Shown here one piece after another: positions 33,453 through 40,366 of a stretch of DNA of 40,366 nt. The DNA lies in assembly GCF_001419745.1 (NCBI RefSeq), contig NZ_LIRJ01000002.1, forward strand, positions 1 through 40,366, written 5' to 3'. Numbering within the stretch: the stretch's first letter is position 1; the number at the start of each line of letters is the position of its first letter. The position numbers and the translations under genes were made by a program. This stretch comes from Streptomyces silaceus. Lineage in GTDB: Bacteria > Actinomycetota > Actinomycetes > Streptomycetales > Streptomycetaceae. The notes beneath the pieces are model-generated. The model worked only from the letters and a program-made list of their open reading frames with translations. It searched no databases and was not told the DNA's origin.

Positions 33453-34367
33453 CTACGACTCGTCCTGGCCAAGCCGCTTCTCGAACCAGTGGTGGGCGTA
33501 CGGCTCGTCGTTGAAGGCCGGGACCTCGGCGAAGCCGCAGGAGCGGTACAGGCCCTGCGCGGCGGCGAGCGCCTTGTTGGTGTCCAGGCGCAGGACGGCG
33601 CACCCGTGCCGCCGGGCCCGCTCCTCCAGCTCGGCCAGGAAGCGGCGGCCGAGTCCGAGGCCCCGCGCGGCGGGCGCGACCCACATGCGCTTGATCTCGG
33701 CGGGGGCGCCGGGCGGCAGTTTGAGCCCCGCGCAGCCCACGGGCTCGCCGTGCGCCCTGGCGACCAGGAACAGACCGTGCGGCGGGCGCAGTCCTCCGGC
33801 GTCGGGCAGCAGGCTCAGCGCGGGGTCGAAGCCGGTGTCGAAGCTCTCCTGGAGTTCGGTGACGTAGGAGCGCAGGCAGTACCGGGCGTCCGGCTGGTCG
33901 GGGTCGACGGCGTCCAGGGTGACCGTCGCGGCGGTGAGCAGCCGGTCGACCTCCGCCATGGCGGCGACGAGGCGGGCGCGCTGCGCGGTGTTGAGCGGTT
34001 CCAGGAGGGAGCCGGCGAGCGCGTCGCTGCGGTCGTCGAGCAGGGCGCGTTCGGCGCGGCCCGCCCCGGTGAGCCGGACGGTGCGGACCCGCCGGTCCTC
34101 GGGGAGTGGTTCCACGGTCACCAGGCCGTCGGCCGCGAGGGCGCGCAGCAGGCGGCTGACGTATCCGGAGTCGAGCCCGAGGCGTTCGCGCAGCCGTCGT
34201 ACGTCCTGGCCGCGCTCCCCGATCTCCCACAGCAGCCGGGCCTCGCCGACGGGCCGGTCACCGCCCAGGTAGTGGTCGTGGAGCACGCCCACGCGTTCGG
34301 TGACGGTGCGGTTGAACCGCCGCACCTGCTCGATCTGTCCCGTGTCCGTCTGCGTCCTTCGATTCAT
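33453..34367 (-). CDS. MarR-GNAT fusion: helix-turn-helix regulator with N-acetyltransferase domain
   Basis: Protein of 304 aa. Residues 10-145 form a MarR-type winged helix (recognition region RERLGLDSGYVSRLLRALAADGLV and wing PEDRRVRTVRLT). Residues 160-300 form a GNAT acetyltransferase with acetyl-CoA loop RGLGLGRR 235-242 and the C-terminal LYRSCGFAEV signature. The combination is an established actinobacterial domain architecture whose acetylated substrate is usually unknown; it might sense or modify a small molecule or amino acid. The start at ATG 34367 has no ribosome site, and the ATG is embedded in the left arm of a perfect palindrome. This implies a leaderless mRNA and tight autoregulation. 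It is convergent with nothing and runs towards the Clp ATPase gene on the same strand. Confidence 0.87.
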   Translation of the reverse strand: MNRRTQTDTGQIEQVRRFNRTVTERVGVLHDHYLGGDRPVGEARLLWEIGERGQDVRRLRERLGLDSGYVSRLLRALAADGLVTVEPLPEDRRVRTVRLTGAGRAERALLDDRSDALAGSLLEPLNTAQRARLVAAMAEVDRLLTAATVTLDAVDPDQPDARYCLRSYVTELQESFDTGFDPALSLLPDAGGLRPPHGLFLVARAHGEPVGCAGLKLPPGAPAEIKRMWVAPAARGLGLGRRFLAELEERARRHGCAVLRLDTNKALAAAQGLYRSCGFAEVPAFNDEPYAHHWFEKRLGQDES

Positions 34368-34389
34368 TCTCTGACTCTAGTCAGAGAAT
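34366..34389 (-). promoter_or_regulatory. MarR-type palindromic operator overlapping the start codon
   Basis: ATTCTCTGACT (34366-34376), 2 nt, AGTCAGAGAAT (34379-34389): perfect 11-bp arms. The arm reaches into the ATG (34367-34365) of the MarR-GNAT gene. On the minus strand TAGAGT lies about 7-12 nt upstream of the ATG and could serve as the -10 of a leaderless transcript. A dimer bound here would block both transcription start and the start codon region. Confidence 0.78.
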
Positions 34390-34418
34390 CAGTCGGCGGG
34401 GCGGCGAACGCGTCATAC

Positions 34419-34454
34419 GGCGCGGCCGGAGCGGGCGCCCCCGCGCGCCGCGCC
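34419..34454 (-). terminator. Terminator hairpin after the response regulator gene
   Basis: GGCGCGGC (34419-34426) and GCCGCGCC (34447-34454) form a perfect 8-bp stem, with an inner GCGGG/CCCGC stem in the loop. It begins on the base after the response-regulator stop. The very GC-rich stacked stem is typical of Streptomyces terminators. Confidence 0.5.
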
Positions 34455-35102
34455 TCAGGCCCGCAGGAAGGCCAGGACCGCCAGGACCCGCCGGTGGCCC
34501 TCGTGGTCCACGGGCAGGTCGAGCTTGGTGAAGATGTTGCCGATGTGCTTGTTGACGGCGGCTTCGCTGATGAACAGGTGCTGCGCGAGGCCCGCGTTGG
34601 TGCGGCCCTCGGCGATCAGCGCGAGCACCTCGCGCTCCCGGGGGCTCAGCCGCTCCAGGGGGTCCTGGCGCAGCCGGACCAGCTGGGTGATGACCTCGGG
34701 GTCCACCACCGCTCCCCCGGCCGCGACCCGTTCGATCGCGGCCATGAAGTCGGTGACCGCGCTCACCCGCTCCTTGAGCAGGTAGCCGACGCCCGCGCCG
34801 CCGCCCGAGTCGAGCAGGCGCAGGGCGTAGGAGCGTTCGACGTACTGGCTGAGGACGAGCACGGGCAGGGCGGGGAACTCCTCGCGCAGCTGGACCGCTG
34901 CCCGCAGCCCGTCGTCGCCGAGCGACGGCGGCATGCGTACGTCGGTGACGACGAGGTCCGGCTTGTCGGCGCGTACCGCCTCGACCAGCGCGTCGGCGTC
35001 GCCGACGGCCGCCACCACCTCATGGCCGACCCGCTGCAACAGCCCCACCAGGCCCTCGCGCAGCAGAACGGCGTCCTCGGCGACGATCAGGCGAAGCGAC
35101 AC
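34455..35102 (-). CDS. NarL/LuxR-family response regulator
   Basis: Response regulator of 215 aa. The receiver domain 1-125 has acidic pocket Glu9/Asp10, phospho-acceptor Asp54 in VVTDVRMP, Ser85 and Lys110. The LuxR-type helix-turn-helix occupies 150-213 (RLSPREREVLALIAEGRTNAGLAQHLFISEAAVNKHIGNIF...). The GTG start at 35102 lies inside the 3' end of the histidine kinase gene (16-nt overlap), so the two are translationally coupled. Its likely target is the inverted-repeat region in front of the kinase and the divergent ABC exporter genes, making this an exporter-linked two-component system. The inducing signal is unknown. Confidence 0.93.
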   Translation of the reverse strand: MSLRLIVAEDAVLLREGLVGLLQRVGHEVVAAVGDADALVEAVRADKPDLVVTDVRMPPSLGDDGLRAAVQLREEFPALPVLVLSQYVERSYALRLLDSGGGAGVGYLLKERVSAVTDFMAAIERVAAGGAVVDPEVITQLVRLRQDPLERLSPREREVLALIAEGRTNAGLAQHLFISEAAVNKHIGNIFTKLDLPVDHEGHRRVLAVLAFLRA

Positions 35103-36307
35103 GGAACCTCCACATGCAGCAGGGTGGGACCACCGACCGGGCTGGACACGCGCATCCGGCCGTCGAGCGCCGTGACCCGGTCCGCGAGCCCGGTCACCCC
35201 GCTGCCCGCCTCCTGGTCCACCCCGCCGTGACCGTCGTCCGTGATGTCGAGGATCAACAGATCGGCATGGTAACGCCCGCGCACCTGCGCGCTCGTGGCC
35301 CCGCTGTGCTTGGCGATGTTCGTCATGGCCTCGTTGATCAGGTAGTACATGGTCGTCTCCACCTTCCTGGGCAGCCGTTCGGGCAGCCGCAGGTCGACCG
35401 TCACCGGGATCGGGAACCGGCCCGCGTAGTCCTCGATCGCCGCGACGAGGCCGTGATCGGCGAGGACGGGCGGGTTCAGGCCCCGGATCAGGGAGCGCAA
35501 CTCCTGGTGGGCGGCGGAAAGCTGGCCCTCCGCCCGGGTGAGCAGCTCGGCCTGCGAGGAGCCCTCCGGGGTCTCCAGACGCAGCATCCCCAGCGTCATC
35601 CCCAGGGAGACGAGGCGCTGTTGGGCCCCGTCGTGCAGATCGCGCTCGATGCGCACGCGCTCGGCGTCGAAGGAGTCGAGCAGCCGTGACTGCGAGGCCC
35701 GCACCTCGCGCAGCTCCTCGCCGAGCTCCCGGTCGCGCGGGGCGAGGAAGGACCGGGTCATCGCGGCCCGCGCGCCCGCCCACGAGGTCACCGTGTAGGG
35801 CGAGGCGAGCAGCACGATCGCGCCGAACACCGCCCAGGGCCAGGTCGTCGCGTCCAGCGAGGCGAAGGTCACGGCGGGGATGCCGAAGGAGAAGCCGAGG
35901 ACCAGCAGGTCGAGCCACCACAGGGCCGCGGCCGACAGCAGCGCGAACATCAGCTCGCGCCAGGTCACCTGTTCCTTGAGCCGGGTGGCGACCCAGGCGC
36001 GCGGACCGGGCTCGTCCGGGGCCCGGTGCGGGTCGGGCAGCCGCTCCAGGTCCACGAGCCGCAGCCGGCGGCGCTCCACCGCGGCGACCACGGTGGCGGC
36101 CAGCACCGTGCCGACCAGGGGGGCCACACCGATGAGCACGACCAGCAGCGCGAGGCCGGCGGCCAGGCCCGCGGCGAGGACGAGCACGGCCGCGGCGCCG
36201 ACCACGACACCGCTGCCCAGATAGGCCAGTGACCGCCAGGGCCAGCCGGAGGTCAGGAAGCTCAAGGGCCGCTGAGCCATGGCCTGCCAGGCGGTGGTGG
36301 GACGCAT
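35087..36307 (-). CDS. Membrane-bound sensor histidine kinase (HisKA_3 class)
   Basis: Histidine kinase of 406 aa. About four hydrophobic segments (near 28-50, 54-76, 118-142 and 155-178) form a membrane sensor resembling the short 'putative sensor' domain of actinobacterial NarX/DesK-type kinases, with no large outside domain. The phospho-acceptor is His225 in [12 protein letters not shown]. The ATPase part has N-box [11 protein letters not shown] 325-335, DDGHGG and [10 protein letters not shown]. It starts at ATG 36307 with GGTGA upstream and overlaps its partner regulator. Such intramembrane-type sensors often watch the cell envelope or the transporter next door, here the divergent ABC exporter; that link is an inference from position. 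Confidence 0.93.
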   Translation of the reverse strand: MRPTTAWQAMAQRPLSFLTSGWPWRSLAYLGSGVVVGAAAVLVLAAGLAAGLALLVVLIGVAPLVGTVLAATVVAAVERRRLRLVDLERLPDPHRAPDEPGPRAWVATRLKEQVTWRELMFALLSAAALWWLDLLVLGFSFGIPAVTFASLDATTWPWAVFGAIVLLASPYTVTSWAGARAAMTRSFLAPRDRELGEELREVRASQSRLLDSFDAERVRIERDLHDGAQQRLVSLGMTLGMLRLETPEGSSQAELLTRAEGQLSAAHQELRSLIRGLNPPVLADHGLVAAIEDYAGRFPIPVTVDLRLPERLPRKVETTMYYLINEAMTNIAKHSGATSAQVRGRYHADLLILDITDDGHGGVDQEAGSGVTGLADRVTALDGRMRVSSPVGGPTLLHVEVPCRFA

Positions 36308-36341
36308 GGGGTCACCGTAGTACGGCCGTTCGGGCGCCGCG

Positions 36342-36370
36342 GTAGAGCTGCCTCTACTTCTGAAGTAGAG
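36342..36370. promoter_or_regulatory. Inverted repeats between the two-component and ABC exporter genes
   Basis: CTCTACTTC (36352-36360), 1 nt, GAAGTAGAG (36362-36370) is a perfect 9-bp palindrome. GTAGAG (36342-36347) pairs with CTCTAC (36352-36357) as an overlapping second inverted repeat. Three TAGAG half-sites in 29 nt, placed in the 108-nt divergent gap, suggest a binding site for the response regulator acting on both transcripts. Confidence 0.65.
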
Positions 36371-36415
36371 CGGGGATCAGTGCTCCGGCCCCCTCCTGAG
36401 CAGTGGAATCGTGCC

Positions 36416-37201
36416 ATGACGACGACACGGCACACCCCGGTGCCCCACTCCCCGCTCTCCGACGGCGACGCGGTCGCACTCCACGGCGTACGCAAGGTCC
36501 ACGGCACCGACGGACGCCGGGTCACCGCCCTGGACGGCGTATCGCTCGCCTTCCCGCAGGGCACCTTCACCGCCATCATGGGCCCCTCCGGGTCCGGCAA
36601 GTCGACCCTGCTGCAGTGCGCGGCCGGGCTCGAGCGGCCGTCCGAGGGCCGGATCGTCCTCGCCGGCGTCGACATCGGCCGGCAGAACGAGCGGCAGCGC
36701 ACCGAACTCCGCCGCGACCACGTCGGGTTCGTCTTCCAGGCCTTCAACCTGGTCGAGTCCCTGACGGCGGCTCAGAACGTCGAACTGCCCTCCCGGTTCG
36801 CCGGCCGCAAGGTCGGCCGCGAGCAGGTCGCGGACGCGCTGGCCGCGGTCGGTCTGGCCGACCGCGCCGGGCACCGCCCCAGCGAGCTCTCCGGCGGGCA
36901 GCAGCAGCGCGTCGCCCTCGCCCGCGCCCTGGTCACCCGCCCCGACGTCCTGTTCGCGGACGAGCCCACCGGCGCCCTGGACACCGTCACCTCCCGCGAG
37001 GTGCTGCGGATGATGCGGATGCTGGTGGACCAGGAGGGCCAGACCACCCTGATGGTCACGCACGACCCGGTGGCCGCGGCCGTGGCCGACGTCGTGGTCT
37101 TCCTCAAGGACGGCCGGACGGCCGACCGCGTCACGCTCGCCCCCGGCTCCGACGGCAACGCCGCCGAGATCGCCGCCCGCATGACCCGCCTGGAGGCATG
37201 A
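36416..37201 (+). CDS. ABC transporter ATP-binding protein (MacB/LolD type)
   Basis: Nucleotide-binding subunit of 261 aa. Walker A GPSGSGKS 56-63, Q-loop Gln108 in VFQAFN, signature LSGGQQQR 158-165, Walker B VLFADEP 178-184, and the switch His in VTHD. The closest family by eye is the MacB/LolD/FtsE exporter group, whose ATPases drive lipoprotein, peptide or drug export without a classical transport channel. The ATG at 36416 is chosen because homology begins soon after it. A GTG at 36380 would add 12 residues. The gene overlaps the permease gene by 4 nt (ATGA). Divergence from the two-component genes with shared inverted repeats suggests induction by that system. Confidence 0.93.
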   Translation: MTTTRHTPVPHSPLSDGDAVALHGVRKVHGTDGRRVTALDGVSLAFPQGTFTAIMGPSGSGKSTLLQCAAGLERPSEGRIVLAGVDIGRQNERQRTELRRDHVGFVFQAFNLVESLTAAQNVELPSRFAGRKVGREQVADALAAVGLADRAGHRPSELSGGQQQRVALARALVTRPDVLFADEPTGALDTVTSREVLRMMRMLVDQEGQTTLMVTHDPVAAAVADVVVFLKDGRTADRVTLAPGSDGNAAEIAARMTRLEA

Positions 37202-39585
37202 TGCTGGTCCTCGCGAACGTCCGCGCACGCTGGTCCGGATTCCTCGGCGCCTTCGTCGCCGTCCTGGTCGGCGTGGCCCTGATCACCACGACACTCGTCA
37301 TCTACGACTCCGCACGGCCCGACGTGCAGGCCCGGTACGCCGGGACCGCCGCCCTCGTCCTGCCGGAGCGGGCCGTCGACACCGACGGCAGCCCCGAGGA
37401 CCGCGTGCCGTGGAGCAGGGCGGAGGCCGCGCCGCTGCTCGCCGGGCTCGACAAGGTGCCCGGCGTGGCCGGCGCGGTGGCGGACCGGTCCTTCTACGCG
37501 CAGGCCGTCAAGGACGGCGGGCCCGTCACCGACGAGGGCGCGCTGGAGTCCGGGCACGGCTGGGGCAGCGCGCGGATGGCGCCCTACCGGCTGGTCGCGG
37601 GCCGGGCCCCGAGCCGCGCTGACGAGGTCGTGGTGGACCGCGCCCTCGGCGCGGCCGTCGGCAGCGAACTGACCGTCAACATCACCAAGGGCCGCGAGCG
37701 GTTCACCGTCGTCGGCACGGTGGACGGCCCCGGCTACTACTTCAGCGACGCGTTCGCCGCACGGCAGCAGCCCGGGGTACGTGCCATCGCGCTCGTCCCC
37801 GACCAGGGCGCCGACACCGGCGCGCTCGTCTCCGCCGCCCGGAGGGTGCTCGGCGACAAGGGCGACGTGGTCTCCGGCGACGGGCGTGCCGAGCTCCAGC
37901 CCCAGCACATCGAGCACAAGCGTTTCCTGGGCGTCCAGCTCATCAGCGCCATGGCCGTGCTCAGCCTGTTCACCACGGTGTTCGTGGTCGCCTCCCTGCT
38001 GGTCCTGGCCACCGGGATGCGCCGCCGCGAGATCGGCCTGCTGCGCACCATCGGCGCCGCGCCCGCCCAGATCCGCCGCATGATCCTCGGCGAGGCCGCC
38101 GTGATCGGCCTGCTCGGCTCGATCGCCGGCTGCGCGGCCGGCGTGGCCGCCACCCCGCTGCTGCGCTCCGTCCTCGACGGCCTGGAGGTCGTCCCGCCCG
38201 GCATGAAGGTGACGGTCGCCGCGTGGCCGCTCCTCACCGCGTCCGTGATCGGGATCGGCGTCAGCGTGGCCGGCGCCTGGGCCGCCGCCCGCAAGGCCGC
38301 CCGGGTCGCGCCCATCGAGGCGCTGCTCGACACCCGCTCCGTCGGCAAGGGCATGGGGCGCGGCCGTTGGATCGCCGGCCTCGCCGCCCTCGGCCTCGGT
38401 GTGCTCCTCGCCGTCGGCACCGCCGTCTCCCACGCCGACGGCCGCATCAACATGGCGATCTTCGCCACGATGACCCTGATCGTCGCGGCGGCCCTGCTGA
38501 CTCCCGTGTTCATCGGACCCGTCGGCCGGTTCCTGACCGCGCCGTTCCAGCGGGGCGGTTCGGCGGGGCCCGTCCTGATCCGGGCCGAGCTGGTCGCCCA
38601 CCCCCGCCGCGCCGCCTCCCTGGCGGCCCCGGTGATCGCCGCCGTCGGCTTCGCGGTGCTGCTCAGCGGCATGGTGGAGACCATGCGCGTGGCGTATCCG
38701 GCGGGTGAGGCCCTGAAGGTCTCGGGCCAGACGATCGTCACCCCGGACGGCACGCCGGGCAACACCGACGAGGTGGTCGCCGCCAACCCGGTGGGCAAGG
38801 CCGCCCTGCCGACCCGCGCCTTCGTGACCGGCGACGCGGCGGAGCAGGCGACCGTCCTGGACGTCCTGGGCAGCCGGGACCCGCGCTGGGACAGGCCGGG
38901 CCAGGCCGTGCTCGGCGAGCGCACCGCCGCGGACCTGGGCCTGAGGAAGGGCCAGGACGTGCCGGTACGGTTCGCCGACGGCGCCCGGGTCACCCTGCGC
39001 GTCGCCGCGGTCCTGCCCGACGACCCGGCCCGCGGCGACTTCGTGGTCGCCCGTGACCTGGTGCGGGCCCACGACCCGGCCGCGCTCACCGACGACATCT
39101 TCGTGCCCCGCGACGCCGAGGCCGGTGACGAGGTCCCCGGCACGGCCCTGCACGACGCCGCCGCGTACGCCCTGGCCGACTACGAGACCGACGCCCGGCT
39201 CACCGACAGCCTCGCCGCGATGCTCATCGTGATCGCCGTCGGCTACAGCGTCATCGCGGTCGCCAACAGCATGGCGATGGCCGCCCACGGCAGGCGCCGG
39301 GACTTCGAGGTGATGCGGTCCGCGGGCGGCACCGTCCGCAAGCTGCTCCTCTGCTCGGCCGGCGAGACCGCCCTGGTCGTGGCCGTCGGGGCAGCCCTCG
39401 GCATCCTCGTGACGCTGCCGCCGCTGGCGGGCATGGCCTCCGGCCTCTCCCAGGCCACGGCGTCCGATGTGAGCCTCCACCTGAACGCCGGCGTCGTGAC
39501 CGCCGCCGTCCTCGGCACCCTGCTGGCCGCCGTACCGGCCGCGCTCGTGGTCAACGCCAGGACGATGCGGCGACGGGGTGCGTAG
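37198..39585 (+). CDS. FtsX/MacB-type ABC exporter permease
   Basis: Permease of 795 aa. One N-terminal membrane segment (about 13-35) is followed by an outside domain (about 40-240), a three-helix FtsX bundle (about 248-272, 295-320, 343-366), a further pair of helices (about 392-412, 420-442), and another segment near 474-492. A second outside domain follows (about 500-665), then a C-terminal FtsX bundle of three helices ending at residue 787. This two-FtsX layout fits MacB-like exporters that act as mechanotransmitters on the cell surface. The start overlaps the ATPase stop as ATGATG (37198 or 37201). The cargo is not evident; resistance to a cell-envelope agent is one guess. No biosynthetic partner lies next to it. 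Confidence 0.92.
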   Translation: MMLVLANVRARWSGFLGAFVAVLVGVALITTTLVIYDSARPDVQARYAGTAALVLPERAVDTDGSPEDRVPWSRAEAAPLLAGLDKVPGVAGAVADRSFYAQAVKDGGPVTDEGALESGHGWGSARMAPYRLVAGRAPSRADEVVVDRALGAAVGSELTVNITKGRERFTVVGTVDGPGYYFSDAFAARQQPGVRAIALVPDQGADTGALVSAARRVLGDKGDVVSGDGRAELQPQHIEHKRFLGVQLISAMAVLSLFTTVFVVASLLVLATGMRRREIGLLRTIGAAPAQIRRMILGEAAVIGLLGSIAGCAAGVAATPLLRSVLDGLEVVPPGMKVTVAAWPLLTASVIGIGVSVAGAWAAARKAARVAPIEALLDTRSVGKGMGRGRWIAGLAALGLGVLLAVGTAVSHADGRINMAIFATMTLIVAAALLTPVFIGPVGRFLTAPFQRGGSAGPVLIRAELVAHPRRAASLAAPVIAAVGFAVLLSGMVETMRVAYPAGEALKVSGQTIVTPDGTPGNTDEVVAANPVGKAALPTRAFVTGDAAEQATVLDVLGSRDPRWDRPGQAVLGERTAADLGLRKGQDVPVRFADGARVTLRVAAVLPDDPARGDFVVARDLVRAHDPAALTDDIFVPRDAEAGDEVPGTALHDAAAYALADYETDARLTDSLAAMLIVIAVGYSVIAVANSMAMAAHGRRRDFEVMRSAGGTVRKLLLCSAGETALVVAVGAALGILVTLPPLAGMASGLSQATASDVSLHLNAGVVTAAVLGTLLAAVPAALVVNARTMRRRGA

Positions 39586-39599
39586 CGCGCCCGGCGGTG

Positions 39600-39633
39600 C
39601 CGGGCCCGGGTTCCGGTCAGGACCCGGGCCCGG
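39600..39633. terminator. Strong bidirectional hairpin between permease and DhaL genes
   Basis: CCGGGCCCGGGT (39600-39611) and ACCCGGGCCCGG (39622-39633) form a perfect 12-bp stem with a 10-nt loop. It lies between convergent stops at 39585 and 39641 and should end both transcripts. Confidence 0.75.
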
Positions 39634-39640
39634 ACCCGCG

Positions 39641-40366
39641 TCAGGGCAGCACCGTGATGTGGCCCGGCGCGGGCAGGCGCGGCGCCGTGGCCGGCTCGTG
39701 GATGTCGGCCAGGGCCATGAACAGCAGGGCCACCGCGAGGGCGCCGGGGTCCGGGACGCCGAGCGCGTGGTCGCCGACGTAGCTGGCCCGGCCGCGCCGG
39801 GGCCGCAGGGACGCGGTGCCCAGGGCGCCCCGGATGGCCGCCTGGGCGGCTTCGGTGAGCGGCGCGTCGGCGTCGGGGTTCCCGGCCGCGGCGGCCAGGG
39901 ACTCGGCGGCGGGCGCGAGCGCGTCGACCAGCGTGCAGTCGCCGGGCACGGCGCCGCCCACCCGGTGGATGGCGGCGTGCCCGGCCTCGGCGGCCCGTGC
40001 GAGCGCGTCGGCCGAGGGCGCGGAGCCATCGGCCCGCACGGCGGTGGCGAGCTGCTGGAAGAGGAGCCCGAACAGGGGGCCGCTGGTGCCGCCGACGTCG
40101 TTGAGGAACGCCTCCGCGAGGGCGGTCGTCCCGTCCAGGCCGCGCTCGTCGGCCCGCTTCACCGCGCGTCGTACGCCGCCCGCGAGGTTGTCGCCGAAGT
40201 CGCCGTCGCCGACGAGCTGGTCGAGCTTGGTGAGGTTGTCGCGGACCTGCGTGACGGTGAGCGCGTAGCGGTCCAGGAGGGTGCGGTCGCCGCTCGAACC
40301 CGGCGTGCGGACCGGGGAGTCGGCCGGCTCCTGGGCGGCGGGCGTGGCGGGCTCGGGGGCGAGGGA
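39641..40366 (-). CDS. dhaL: Dihydroxyacetone kinase, DhaL (phosphatase-fold) domain, partial
   Basis: C-terminal 241 residues of a gene that runs off the right edge. The reading frame is open to 40366 without a start. Signatures of the DhaL nucleotide-binding domain: GDGDFGDNL, GGTSGPLFG and RRGRASYVGDHALGVPDPGA, the Mg-ADP phosphate and metal loops of dihydroxyacetone kinases. An Ala/Pro/Glu-rich stretch at the window edge precedes the domain and looks like a linker. This suggests a fused DhaK-DhaL kinase that uses ATP, rather than the separate PTS-dependent subunit. Role: phosphorylation of dihydroxyacetone or a related short keto sugar in the cytoplasm. It is convergent with the ABC exporter operon and unrelated to the polyketide cluster. 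Confidence 0.88.
   Translation of the reverse strand, partial: SLAPEPATPAAQEPADSPVRTPGSSGDRTLLDRYALTVTQVRDNLTKLDQLVGDGDFGDNLAGGVRRAVKRADERGLDGTTALAEAFLNDVGGTSGPLFGLLFQQLATAVRADGSAPSADALARAAEAGHAAIHRVGGAVPGDCTLVDALAPAAESLAAAAGNPDADAPLTEAAQAAIRGALGTASLRPRRGRASYVGDHALGVPDPGALAVALLFMALADIHEPATAPRLPAPGHITVLP

Overview
The base composition (very GC-rich, third codon positions almost all G/C), frequent GTG starts, GTGA/ATGA stop-start overlaps and a familiar Streptomyces intergenic repeat near 30.0 kb all point to Streptomyces or a close relative. This is inferred from sequence style and gene families; no species can be named.

Region 1 (1-25,936) is the right-hand part of a modular type I polyketide cluster. 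Everything from 25,617 down to 1 is on the minus strand, read right to left. First comes a complete set of genes for a protected beta-amino acid starter: alpha/beta-hydrolase aminopeptidase (VinJ type), stand-alone acyltransferase (VinK type), free carrier protein (VinL type), two adenylation enzymes (VinM and VinN types), a PLP decarboxylase (VinO type) and the two subunits of a B12-dependent glutamate mutase. Five junctions in a row overlap or nearly touch. Two PKS genes follow. PKS A is ACP(load)-KS-AT-DH-KR-ACP-KS-AT-DH-KR-ACP. PKS B is KS-AT-DH-KR-ACP-KS..., cut by the window edge. By the vicenistatin paradigm, glutamate would be rearranged to 3-methylaspartate, activated onto the free ACP, decarboxylated to 3-amino-2-methylpropionate, capped with an amino acid (probably alanine), passed to the loading ACP, extended with malonyl, malonyl and methylmalonyl units (each reduced and dehydrated), and later uncapped so that the free amine closes a macrolactam. 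The window therefore probably encodes the starter end of a polyene macrolactam. The remaining modules and the thioesterase must lie to the left.

Region 2 (25,937-28,687, plus strand) holds two tandem-duplicated cytochrome P450 genes and a small [3Fe-4S] ferredoxin, divergent from the starter operon and probably tailoring the macrolactam. The divergent promoters, and the promoter in front of PKS A, share an unusual element: two CTAGGGG-like heptamers with a 10-bp period, 23-24 bp upstream of a TANNNT -10 box. This suggests one cluster-specific activator, encoded outside the window, controlling all three transcripts.

Region 3 (28,751-40,366) looks like chromosomal flank unrelated to the cluster. 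It contains a GDSL-type hydrolase, a TetR regulator with an operator over its own promoter, a ClpC-like AAA+ ATPase lacking the usual ClpP-docking tripeptide, a MarR-GNAT fusion whose start codon is embedded in a perfect palindrome, a NarL-type two-component system divergent from a MacB-like ABC exporter with inverted repeats between them, and the C-terminal DhaL part of a dihydroxyacetone kinase. Strong hairpins separate several of these units. No tRNA, rRNA, CRISPR, insertion sequence or phage gene was seen.
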